Assembly: GCA_030620935.1 (NCBI GenBank)
Contig: JAUXIP010000172.1
Coordinates: 1 to 5,452, forward strand
DNA from: Deltaproteobacteria bacterium
GTDB taxonomy: Bacteria > Desulfobacterota_B > Binatia > UBA9968
DNA: 5,452 nt
Direction: 5' to 3'
Position numbers and translations under genes: made by a program. Shown here one piece after another: positions 1-5,452 of the stretch. Under the pieces are notes generated by a model. That model worked only from the letters and a program-made list of their open reading frames with translations, ran no database searches and had not been told where the DNA came from. How positions within the stretch are numbered: position 1 is the stretch's first letter; each line of letters starts with the position of its first letter.

Positions 1-962
1 CGATTGCCGGCCTTGGGTTTACCAATCCTGCACACGCCCCATGGATGTTAGCTATGGTGGCGTTGTTAGTGACTTTTTTCAGTGCCAGCCAAGATATCGT
101 CGTGGACGCATATCGGAGAGAGGATCTTGCCGATGAGGAGTTGGGACTTGGTTCATCCTTATACGTAAACGGATACCGTGTCGGCATGCTGCTAGCCTCA
201 GGTGGTGGACTAATTCTCGCCGATCATATGTCTTTCACAGGAGTCTATCTTATTATGGCAGCATGCATGTCCGTGGGTATTGTGACCACCCTCTTGTGCG
301 GTGAGCCTCCTACCCCGGAAGGCACACCACAATCCATGAAGGAGGCGGTCAGTGGTCCCTTTGTTGAGTTTTTTGGGCGGAAAGAGCCCTGGCTAATCCT
401 TGCCTTTATACTGCTTTACAAGATCGGAGATTCCATGGCTAGTACCATGGCGACACCCTTTTACCTAGACATAGGCTTCTCCAAAACGGAGATTGGTATT
501 GTGGTAAAGCTATTCGGTTTCTGGGCGTTAATTATTGGCAGCTTGTTGGGTGGTTTCCTTATGTTGTCTCTGGGTATCTATCGATCCCTTTGGATATTTG
601 GCCTCCTCCAGGCCATATCCACCGCCGGCTTTGCTGTCTTGGCCCTACTCGGGCATACGTTGCTTGGCCTGGCCGGAGTAATATCCTTTGAGAATTTAAG
701 TAGCGGTATGGGAACAGCGGCCTATGTAGCCTTTATGGCCAGTCTTACCAACAAAAAATTTACTGCCACGCAATATGCACTGCTCACCAGCCTAATGGGC
801 GTCCCGCGTGTGATGGCATCTGCACCTACTGGCTTCCTTGTCGAAATGATGGGCTGGGAAGGATTTTTCATATTCTGTACGTTTATTGCCGCCCCCGGAT
901 TGCTACTCTTATTACGGTTTTCACACATGCAGGCGGAGGGAAAAGAGTTGGAGTCCGTATAA
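1..962 (+). CDS. ampG: AmpG-family muropeptide MFS permease, 5'-truncated by window edge
   Basis: The reading frame is open from base 3 with no stop before the left edge, so the gene starts outside the window; about 319 residues are visible and it ends with TAA at 960-962. AmpG permeases are inner-membrane major facilitator transporters that import GlcNAc-anhydroMurNAc (muro)peptides for cell-wall recycling. The signature is the motif SASQDIVVDAYR followed by GYRVGMLLASGG and ILADHMSFTGVYLIMAA, which matches the order in E. coli AmpG (SATQDIVFDAW, GYRLGMLVSGG, LADKW..GMYWLMAA). Several further hydrophobic helices follow, then a short charged tail. Compared with family members of over 400 residues, roughly the first 100 residues are missing to the left. 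The gene converges on senB with a 61-bp gap, so it is not co-transcribed with the sen genes. Family assignment is confident. The exact substrate is inferred from the family, which also contains uncharacterised AmpG-like permeases. Confidence 0.88.
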   Translation, partial: IAGLGFTNPAHAPWMLAMVALLVTFFSASQDIVVDAYRREDLADEELGLGSSLYVNGYRVGMLLASGGGLILADHMSFTGVYLIMAACMSVGIVTTLLCGEPPTPEGTPQSMKEAVSGPFVEFFGRKEPWLILAFILLYKIGDSMASTMATPFYLDIGFSKTEIGIVVKLFGFWALIIGSLLGGFLMLSLGIYRSLWIFGLLQAISTAGFAVLALLGHTLLGLAGVISFENLSSGMGTAAYVAFMASLTNKKFTATQYALLTSLMGVPRVMASAPTGFLVEMMGWEGFFIFCTFIAAPGLLLLLRFSHMQAEGKELESV

Positions 963-1023
963 TTCTATATGGCTTCTACAAAGACCTGCTCTTAACTCAA
1001 ACTAGCCGGGGCCTGGGGGCTCT

Positions 1024-1980
1024 TTACTGCTTCGATATTTCGCGAAGTAGCCTTTTCCAGGAGTCCCTTTCGCGAGTAGGATCGACCAATGGTCGGAGAC
1101 GAGTGCAGTGCGCTTTCAGTCTCCTATAAAAATCAGCATTGACTTCGGCCTTTTGCAGAAGACGAGCCAGCGCGCGTGTATCTCCCACCGGGAAATAGCC
1201 GGGATAATTCTTTCCTAAAGTACCTACCAATCCAGAAATCTTGGAAGCAACAACGGGCACGGATGAGGCGATAGCTTCAGATAGTGCGTTGGAGCTTCCT
1301 TCCATCGTAGAAGTGAGAGCAAGCAGGTGGCTGCTTGCTAATACGCGCCGTGTTTTCCAGTAGGGCAATTCCCCTAGCCAGCGGTAGCGTGGGTTGCGCG
1401 AGACTTCGGCGAGGGCGCGTGCTTTAAAGTCCTCGTTGAGAGCGCGGCCCACATGGAGGACGTGAATCCGCGATGATGGGGGGAGGTGACGGGTAGCCAT
1501 CGCCGTTCGCATAGGATCTTTCTCCGTGCGCATATGACCGATGACGCAAATCCTAAAGCCGTTTCTCCCATTGGGGGCTTGGCCGTTGATCTCCGCGGCA
1601 GACTGGTAGATCACGCGTGTTTTGGCGCGAAGGTGTTTTGGAAGCTCCTCTTTGCCCATGGATTGGAGGACGATCAGCCGAGTCGCTAATTTAAGTGACT
1701 TTTTTGCGTTTGAGTTGTTTCTAATGTCACGGTAAAGATCTGTCCCTGTTAGGGCAACGATCAGGGGCAAATCCGGGTGTTGTTCATGGAAACGTCGGAT
1801 AGAGTCAAAGCTGCGCCGTGCGTGGAGAGCGATCAAAAGATCACATGTCTTTCCGTTGTACTCCTGTTCCACGCTGAGGCTATGCCCCAGACCTTTTAGC
1901 ATTCGGGCCCAGCGAACAGCCGTGATCCGATTGCCGTTCTTGGCGTTAGTCGTGGCCGGTGTAATGAGTTTGATCTTCAT
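1024..1980 (-). CDS. senB: SenB, selenosugar synthase (GT-B glycosyltransferase)
   Basis: The 318-residue protein matches the SenB family of cytoplasmic glycosyltransferases, which join selenophosphate to a UDP-sugar (UDP-GlcNAc or UDP-glucose in characterised members) to give a 1-seleno-sugar for selenoneine synthesis. Visible family motifs are NGNRITAVRWARML near residues 15-28, LLIALHARRS near 48-57, ALTGTDLYRDI near 76-86, CVIGHMRTEKDP near 145-156, NPRYRWLGELPYW near 196-208 and NYPGYFPVGDT near 258-268. The C-terminal nucleotide-sugar half holds the E-x7-E pattern at E227 and E235 within STMEGSSNALSEA, as in GT4-like enzymes. Length is normal for the family. ATG at 1978-1980 lies only 6 bp after the senA stop codon, with a weak AGAG-type Shine-Dalgarno, so translation is probably coupled to senA. 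It is the last gene of the minus-strand cluster. An unrelated GT4 function is the alternative, but the motifs and the SenA neighbour argue strongly against it. Confidence 0.93.
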   Translation of the reverse strand: MKIKLITPATTNAKNGNRITAVRWARMLKGLGHSLSVEQEYNGKTCDLLIALHARRSFDSIRRFHEQHPDLPLIVALTGTDLYRDIRNNSNAKKSLKLATRLIVLQSMGKEELPKHLRAKTRVIYQSAAEINGQAPNGRNGFRICVIGHMRTEKDPMRTAMATRHLPPSSRIHVLHVGRALNEDFKARALAEVSRNPRYRWLGELPYWKTRRVLASSHLLALTSTMEGSSNALSEAIASSVPVVASKISGLVGTLGKNYPGYFPVGDTRALARLLQKAEVNADFYRRLKAHCTRLRPLVDPTRERDSWKRLLREISKQ

Positions 1981-1986
1981 AAAGCT

Positions 1987-3423
1987 CTACTTCGCGCAGG
2001 TGCGAAATCCAGCCCAGACATCACGCCGGTCAGGGGTATAAAAGTTGCGCCAGGTGTTGCGGATAAGGCGCGAACGAGTGGTCCAGCAACCGCCGCGCAA
2101 AACCTTATGTGTGGAGAACCATGGTTTAGAATATTCTTTATAGGGATCGACGACAAATCCCGGATAGGGTTGGAATTCACTTGCAGTCCACTCCCAGACA
2201 TTGCCGATCATCTGACGGCAGCCAAAGGCGCTGTCGCCGGCAGGCAAGGCCCCAACTTCCAGTAGACCCATGGATTGCCAATCGAGATTGGTTCTGTCGG
2301 GAGTAGGGGGCTCGTCTCCCCAGGGAAACCTACGCTTGCTCTTGGTGATACCGTGCCCTTCCGCGGTCGGTTCCGCCGATGCGGCCAATTCCCATTCGGC
2401 CTCTGTCGGTAGTCTCCGGCCTGCCCAATTACAATAGGCCTCCGCCTCGTACCAATTGACGTGAATGACCGGGAGGTGATCTTTAAGCGGCATATGGGTA
2501 TCGAACACCCGCTGCTGCCATCGGGCCCCTGTATCGCGCTGCCAATAGACCGGGTGTTCGGTCTTCTCCGAAGACAGAGGGGTCTTGGAACCTTGTCCCT
2601 TTCCCTGCCAGAAGGCTGAAAAAGAGCCGTCGAGCGCAGGCGTGCCCCCTGACTGAACCCAGCGCCACCCCTCCTCACTCCAAAATTCCCGCTTCCGGTA
2701 TCCACCATCTTCAACGAAGGCCGTGAATTCTTTGTTTGTAACCGGCGCCCGGGCGATGCGAAACGGTTTTACTTCGACCAGGTGAGCCCATTTTTCGTTG
2801 TCGAAGACAAACGGAGAATCATGCGCGGCTCCCAGCCAAAACTTCCCGCCGGGTATTTCCACGTCCCCCGGTAACGGGCCGCCCGTTACAATGGATTTCG
2901 GGGCGAGCGGTTCGGCGCCCGTGAATTTGGGAGCGGGATAACCGAGCGTCTGCCGCGTATAGGTGAGCGCTTCGTCATGCATATCCTCGTGGAAAGTAAC
3001 GAGCCGGTGGAAATAAACGTCCTCCGGGCTGAGTGTTCTGGAAGACAGCCCGTCGATGACGTGATCCAGCGTGGTTTGCATATATGCCAACACACGCTTT
3101 CGCGAAAGAAGCTGCAGGTTCCACCGGGTATCGTGGATGACCTCGGTGGAATTGTAGAGGGTATCACCACCCCCAACTGTTGGCTTTTGCTTGTAGAGAT
3201 GGCGAAGTGTCCAGAACTCCTGGGTCCAGGTGACGTGTCCGATCTCCCACAAGGGTGGGTTGACGATGCTTAGGCGAGGGCCCATCATTTGCTGGTCGGT
3301 TAAATCGGCAACCAATTCTAAAGTCCTGGAGCGGGCATCGGTCAATGTATGAGCCAGTTCTTCGGCGGAGTCTTGTGAAACTCCGCTCCTCTCCATTTTG
3401 GGCTGCTTGTTCGGCCTAATCAT
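1987..3423 (-). CDS. senA: SenA, selenoneine synthase (EgtB-like non-heme iron enzyme)
   Basis: This is a two-domain ergothioneine-synthase-type enzyme. SenA uses O2 and a mononuclear iron to form a C-Se bond between hercynine and the SenB selenosugar, leading to selenoneine. With the ATG at 3421-3423 it has 478 residues. The N-terminal DinB-like half has NPPLWEIGHVTW (His63) and the H-x3-H-x-E iron motif in FHEDMHDEAL (His145, His149); these three histidines are the expected iron ligands. The C-terminal FGE-sulfatase/formylglycine-enzyme-like half has HVNWYEAEAYCNWAGRRLP, TEAEWELAA, GNVWEWTASEF, and ends in RLIRNTWRNFYTPDRRDVWAGFRTCAK, a tail characteristic of the SenA branch. Start choice is uncertain: TTG at 3462 adds 13 residues and ATG at 3396 removes 9. 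GCGGAG sits very close to the 3423 ATG, and none has an ideal ribosome site. It lies 54 bp after the GH84 stop and 6 bp before senB. EgtB is the alternative, rejected because of the adjacent senB. Confidence 0.92.
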   Translation of the reverse strand: MIRPNKQPKMERSGVSQDSAEELAHTLTDARSRTLELVADLTDQQMMGPRLSIVNPPLWEIGHVTWTQEFWTLRHLYKQKPTVGGGDTLYNSTEVIHDTRWNLQLLSRKRVLAYMQTTLDHVIDGLSSRTLSPEDVYFHRLVTFHEDMHDEALTYTRQTLGYPAPKFTGAEPLAPKSIVTGGPLPGDVEIPGGKFWLGAAHDSPFVFDNEKWAHLVEVKPFRIARAPVTNKEFTAFVEDGGYRKREFWSEEGWRWVQSGGTPALDGSFSAFWQGKGQGSKTPLSSEKTEHPVYWQRDTGARWQQRVFDTHMPLKDHLPVIHVNWYEAEAYCNWAGRRLPTEAEWELAASAEPTAEGHGITKSKRRFPWGDEPPTPDRTNLDWQSMGLLEVGALPAGDSAFGCRQMIGNVWEWTASEFQPYPGFVVDPYKEYSKPWFSTHKVLRGGCWTTRSRLIRNTWRNFYTPDRRDVWAGFRTCAK

Positions 3424-3477
3424 GCTCCGCTTATTTTTATGATACCCAGAGCGAAGGATCAAGTCGGGAAAGAGAGA

Positions 3478-4632
3478 TTATGAGGGGCCCCGACGATCTC
3501 TTAAGTTTATTTCCAAAAGGTTAAACCATGGGCGGAATTCTTCAAACCAACTTTGACATTGGTTCTCCAAGAGGTAGAAATGTGCCGCTTTGAGCGCGGA
3601 GCGTGTTTTCGACAGTAAAGGCAAAGGTTGATTCTTATCTTTCAGTTTATTGATCCGTTCACAAAAGTCACGGATGGCCCGCCAATGAGCAACGGCGTCG
3701 TCTCCAGAACGTTCTCTGATAACACGAGCCCAGCTTTGCTCAGGGTCATAGCCGGAGGGATCGGCTGCGTAATCAAAGCAGGTGGCGAGAGGAATAAAGC
3801 TGAGAGTTTCCTGCAGCAGAGGATTGTTTAGATAGCCGTACACCTGTTCGGGTAACCGAGGATCCCGTCCGGTAAGAGGGCTCAGGTGCATCTCCACACT
3901 CATGGATAGATCGTTGACCGGGTAGTTGTCCCAAAGGATTAGTGGATGCTTGAGTTGCCGGGCGACATTTCGTACGTGGTCCAAACTGATTGTTTTTGAG
4001 ACGACAAGGGGACCAGTCCAAAAGCAGGCGACGGTTTGAGGCAAGTTGTCAGCGAGCGTCTCCAAGAAAGATGGTTCGAAGGAACCGAATGAGCGGGCTA
4101 ATAGAGAATCTTCCGTGTAGTAAGAGGGGCAGATCCACCATTCTACATCGGTCCAACTGGTAGGCTGTTGTCCCAAGATCTTCTTGAGCCAGACGCCTTC
4201 TGCTTTAGCTAGGCTCCCATTGAATTCCTTTTGATCTTTTTCGTGCTCCAGCCGAGAAGGGATGTCGTCAAAGAGAACGGCAAAGGTCCGCACACCGGCT
4301 TCATAAAATCGCTCCGCTTTAGTGAGAAGACAGTCTACGGGTTCTTGAGCCGTAAAATAGAGACCCTTGCCGGGATGGAATCCGTAGACGAAGTCAATAT
4401 GGTGCTGACGAGCCAACCCAATGAGGTTCAGGAGCTCTTTCCATCCGGCCTTCGGATACGGTTCTCTCCAACGCTCGCGGTGATAGGGGTCGTCCTTGGG
4501 AGCATACAGGTAAGTATTCATTCCTCTCTTGGCGCCGAATTCAAAGACAGCGGCGCGATGAGACATGCTCCACGGGGGACCGAAAAATCCTTCGACGATG
4601 CCGCGCCGAGCAAAACCGAAATCCTTGGGCAT
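3478..4632 (-). CDS. GH84 beta-N-acetylglucosaminidase (O-GlcNAcase-like), sen-linked
   Basis: The 384-residue protein is essentially a bare GH84 (NAGidase) catalytic domain plus a helical tail. Landmarks match human O-GlcNAcase in order: RGIVEGFFGPPWS (10-22), MNTYLYAPKDDPYHRERWREPYP (38-60, with K46 at the human K98 position), FAVLFDDI with the catalytic aspartate pair D122-D123, CPSYY (168-172), WTGPLVVSKTIS (205-216), WDNYPVND (234-241, D235 like human D285) and YLNNP with N270. All catalytic landmarks are present, so it should be active by substrate-assisted retaining hydrolysis of beta-GlcNAc glycosides. No signal peptide or membrane segment is visible, so it is probably cytoplasmic, unlike many secreted bacterial GH84 enzymes with extra binding domains. 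ATG at 4630-4632 has only a weak ribosome site. It is the first gene of the minus-strand cluster, 54 bp ahead of senA. Family call is firm; the substrate is unknown, and the neighbours suggest a selenosugar-related one. Confidence 0.9.
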   Translation of the reverse strand: MPKDFGFARRGIVEGFFGPPWSMSHRAAVFEFGAKRGMNTYLYAPKDDPYHRERWREPYPKAGWKELLNLIGLARQHHIDFVYGFHPGKGLYFTAQEPVDCLLTKAERFYEAGVRTFAVLFDDIPSRLEHEKDQKEFNGSLAKAEGVWLKKILGQQPTSWTDVEWWICPSYYTEDSLLARSFGSFEPSFLETLADNLPQTVACFWTGPLVVSKTISLDHVRNVARQLKHPLILWDNYPVNDLSMSVEMHLSPLTGRDPRLPEQVYGYLNNPLLQETLSFIPLATCFDYAADPSGYDPEQSWARVIRERSGDDAVAHWRAIRDFCERINKLKDKNQPLPLLSKTRSALKAAHFYLLENQCQSWFEEFRPWFNLLEINLRDRRGPS

Positions 4633-4678
4633 TGACGCTCAATCTCGCATATTCACACGTGCTCAGCAAGTAAATGTC

Positions 4679-4699
4679 GCGCACCAGATTGGAGTGCGC
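4679..4699. promoter_or_regulatory. Inverted repeat upstream of the GH84-sen cluster (possible operator)
   Basis: Perfect 6-bp arms GCGCAC and GTGCGC are separated by 9 bp, with the near arm 46 bp upstream of the GH84 start codon. A dyad at this spacing is where an operator for the minus-strand cluster would be expected. No convincing -35/-10 pair could be recognised beside it, and arms this short and GC-rich can arise by chance, so the regulatory role is inference only. Confidence 0.25.
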
Positions 4700-4711
4700 A
4701 CAACTATATAG

Positions 4712-4951
4712 GAGATTGCGATCTGCGCCGGTCTTGCAGCCTTGGGGTTGACGCTGGTTTCGAGTTTTTTGACCAGCCAACAGATAGGGCTCCGTATTGT
4801 CGGGGGCGTGTTCCTCTGTTATTTGGGGCTGCGGAGCTTCTTGATTAGGCCTAGGGGGCAACACCCGCTAAAGAAAACGGCTTGGTCGGCGCACTACGCC
4901 TCGACTTTCTTTCTGGCCAACGAGCGGTTTTGCTCGTTGGCCAGGATGTAG
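4712..4951 (+). pseudogene. Remnant of a LysE/RhtB-family amino-acid exporter
   Basis: The frame from 4712 (directly after an in-frame TAG at 4709-4711) to the TAG at 4949-4951 reads AGLAALGLTLVSSFLTSQQ, then LRIVGGVFLCYLGLRSFL and HYASTFFL. This run is typical of the middle of LysE-type exporters, inner-membrane proteins of about 200 residues: the second and third helices (GAIAAFGLT..SSFL, LRLIGGLFLLYLGI) and the YASTFFLTLTNP segment. Only about 70 residues are preserved. The N-terminal start and first helix are gone, and the match stops after TFFL, where the family would continue TLTNPMTILSF; instead the frame enters a perfect inverted repeat and stops. No usable start codon with a ribosome site exists. 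It is therefore a decayed fragment, not a functional exporter. The call relies on recognised motifs only, so moderate confidence. Confidence 0.68.
4913..4944. repeat. Perfect 13-bp inverted repeat, 6-nt loop
   Basis: Arms CTGGCCAACGAGC (4913-4925) and GCTCGTTGGCCAG (4932-4944) are exact reverse complements around the loop GGTTTT. The hairpin lies 42 bp past the stop codon of the small secreted-protein gene on the minus strand, so it could end or stabilise that transcript. Neither side carries a T tract downstream in the relevant direction (AAAGAAAG follows on the minus strand, GATGTAGG on the plus strand), so it is not a standard intrinsic terminator. It coincides with the break in the LysE-like remnant, so a REP-like or other small mobile palindrome is an alternative. 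Confidence 0.8.
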
Positions 4952-4986
4952 GGTAGATGAAGCTTGTTTCGAATGGAAGGTTTTAT

Positions 4987-5379
4987 CTATCTGTTTCGAC
5001 TGCGTCTGGCTTGCCTGTGGTCGCGTTGGTTGTCGCGTATTTCTTGGCTACGCTTCTGCCAGTGCTCATACCGTCTCTGCAAAAGGTCTCGTTTTTGGCT
5101 TTTTTTGGCCTGCTTCCGCCGACGCTCATACGCCTGCCGGATTTCATCGGCTCTCTCGGGGTGCCTTTGAATCATTTCCTGCATTTTCTCGCGTAGTCTA
5201 CGCTCTGTGTTCTCCCAGCGGCTGCGTCGTGCCACGCGTCTTTCGTTGTAACGCTCGAGCCGCTCTTCATGCCGACCCTCCACTCGGTGACCGGGTTCCG
5301 CTTCTGGGCCATCAGCCCGGAGGGGCCTGGCGTCAAGTAAGAATAGACCAATGACAAAACAAAGAAGGACGTAGCTCAT
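4987..5379 (-). CDS. Small exported Arg/Glu/Gln-rich helical protein, function unknown
   Basis: No known family was recognised. The ATG at 5377-5379 is chosen over upstream in-frame starts because a near-perfect AAGGAGGT ribosome site lies 5 bp before it, and because the protein then begins with a clean signal peptide: a hydrophobic stretch YVLLCFVIGLFLL (3-15) and probable cleavage after LRA at residue 22. The mature part of about 108 residues is almost entirely Arg, Glu, Gln, Lys, His and Asp, has no Cys, and should form a long charged helix or coiled coil. It contains a degenerate 20-residue repeat (YERRRKQAKKSQ and YEHWQKRSQE). The likely location is the periplasm. A role in binding metal, nucleic acid or envelope polymers is possible but not shown. 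The gene is complete, ends in TAG at 4987-4989, and is followed by a strong hairpin. It shares no evident link with the sen cluster. Confidence 0.78.
   Translation of the reverse strand: MSYVLLCFVIGLFLLDARPLRADGPEAEPGHRVEGRHEERLERYNERRVARRSRWENTERRLREKMQEMIQRHPERADEIRQAYERRRKQAKKSQKRDLLQRRYEHWQKRSQEIRDNQRDHRQARRSRNR
5051..5131 (-). repeat. Degenerate 60-bp tandem repeat inside the Arg-rich gene
   Basis: The stretches at 5051-5071 and 5111-5131 match at 16 of 21 positions with exactly 60 bp between equivalent bases, both containing GCTCATAC at the same place. In protein this is a 20-residue period, with YERRRKQAKKSQ followed by YEHWQKRSQE. It suggests the helical region grew by internal duplication. 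Confidence 0.6.
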
Positions 5380-5383
5380 GGAA

Positions 5384-5391
5384 ACCTCCTT
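5384..5391 (-). promoter_or_regulatory. Strong Shine-Dalgarno of the small exported protein
   Basis: On the minus strand AAGGAGGT is followed by TTCC and the ATG at 5379, giving a 5-nt gap after GGAGG. It is the best ribosome site in the window and fixes the start of this gene, excluding the upstream extension of 19 residues that lacks a signal-peptide-like N-terminus. Confidence 0.85.
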
Positions 5392-5452
5392 CCGTCGCAC
5401 TATGGTGGTATGTTTGTGGAGCTGTGTTGGTATCATGGCTTGTCTCGAGAAC

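Larger units (their letters stand above)
1024..4632 (-). other. Putative selenoneine operon: GH84 - senA - senB
   Basis: Three minus-strand genes run in the same direction with gaps of 54 bp (GH84 to senA) and 6 bp (senA to senB) and no terminator-like hairpin with a T tract between them. The 6-bp gap makes senA-senB co-transcription very likely; the GH84 link is probable but less certain because the 54-bp gap could hold an internal promoter. The usual third gene senC (selenophosphate synthetase) is not next to senA or senB here. The unit ends at the convergent ampG gene. Confidence 0.75.

Noticed and set aside
963..1023. Possible bidirectional terminator between ampG and senB
   Set aside because: The GC-rich stretch near 1004-1021 gives only a 4-bp AGCC/GGCT stem and no T tract, so no terminator can be supported although the convergent layout would favour one.
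2208..2714. 168-residue minus-strand frame inside senA
   Set aside because: It lies in another frame of the FGE-like domain of senA, has a low-complexity Arg/Pro/Gly-rich composition and no family motif.
3365..3386. Inverted repeat GCGGAGT, 8 nt, ACTCCGC near the senA 5' end
   Set aside because: A 7-bp stem inside the coding sequence with no T tract; it may weakly affect translation but is within chance expectation.
1987..3423. EgtB (ergothioneine synthase) as the identity of the iron enzyme
   Set aside because: The adjacent senB, 6 bp downstream, and the SenA-type C-terminal tail fit selenoneine synthase better; no EgtD partner is present.
4957..5196. Plus-strand frame encoding a hydrophobic, membrane-like protein of 79 residues
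   Set aside because: It is antisense to the Arg/Glu-rich gene, whose codons give hydrophobic residues when read on the other strand. It has no good ribosome site, whereas the minus-strand gene has a strong one and a signal peptide.
5380..5452. Promoter for the small exported protein
   Set aside because: Upstream bases contain only weak -10-like CATAGT/CATACC strings without a matching -35 element, so no promoter is called.

Overview
The window reads as the chromosome of a bacterium of roughly balanced base composition. An AmpG-type muropeptide permease suggests a Gram-negative envelope, but nothing here fixes the taxon. It holds four clear protein genes, one small secreted-protein gene, and one gene remnant.

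Layout. Bases 1-962 (+) are the 3' part of an ampG-like major facilitator gene that enters from the left edge. It converges, across a 61-bp gap, on a minus-strand cluster transcribed right to left: a GH84 beta-N-acetylglucosaminidase (4632-3478), the EgtB-type non-heme iron enzyme SenA (3423-1987) and the glycosyltransferase SenB (1980-1024). Right of the cluster, 4712-4951 (+) is a short degraded piece of a LysE/RhtB-family exporter. Its homology stops at a perfect 13-bp inverted repeat. The right end carries a minus-strand gene (5379-4987) for a small, exported, extremely Arg/Glu/Gln-rich protein with a textbook ribosome binding site.

How the genes fit together. SenB and SenA are the two dedicated enzymes of selenoneine biosynthesis. 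SenB makes a 1-seleno-sugar from selenophosphate and a UDP-sugar (UDP-GlcNAc is a known donor). SenA couples that selenosugar to hercynine by oxidative C-Se bond formation. The usual third member, the selenophosphate synthetase SenC, is not in this window, and neither is a hercynine-forming EgtD. In its place the cluster begins with a cytoplasmic GH84 enzyme. GH84 enzymes act on beta-GlcNAc glycosides and can cleave thioglycosides, so a GlcNAc hydrolase co-transcribed with selenosugar enzymes is the most interesting observation here. It may process a Se-GlcNAc intermediate or by-product. That role is inference; the SenA, SenB and GH84 assignments rest on clear family motifs.
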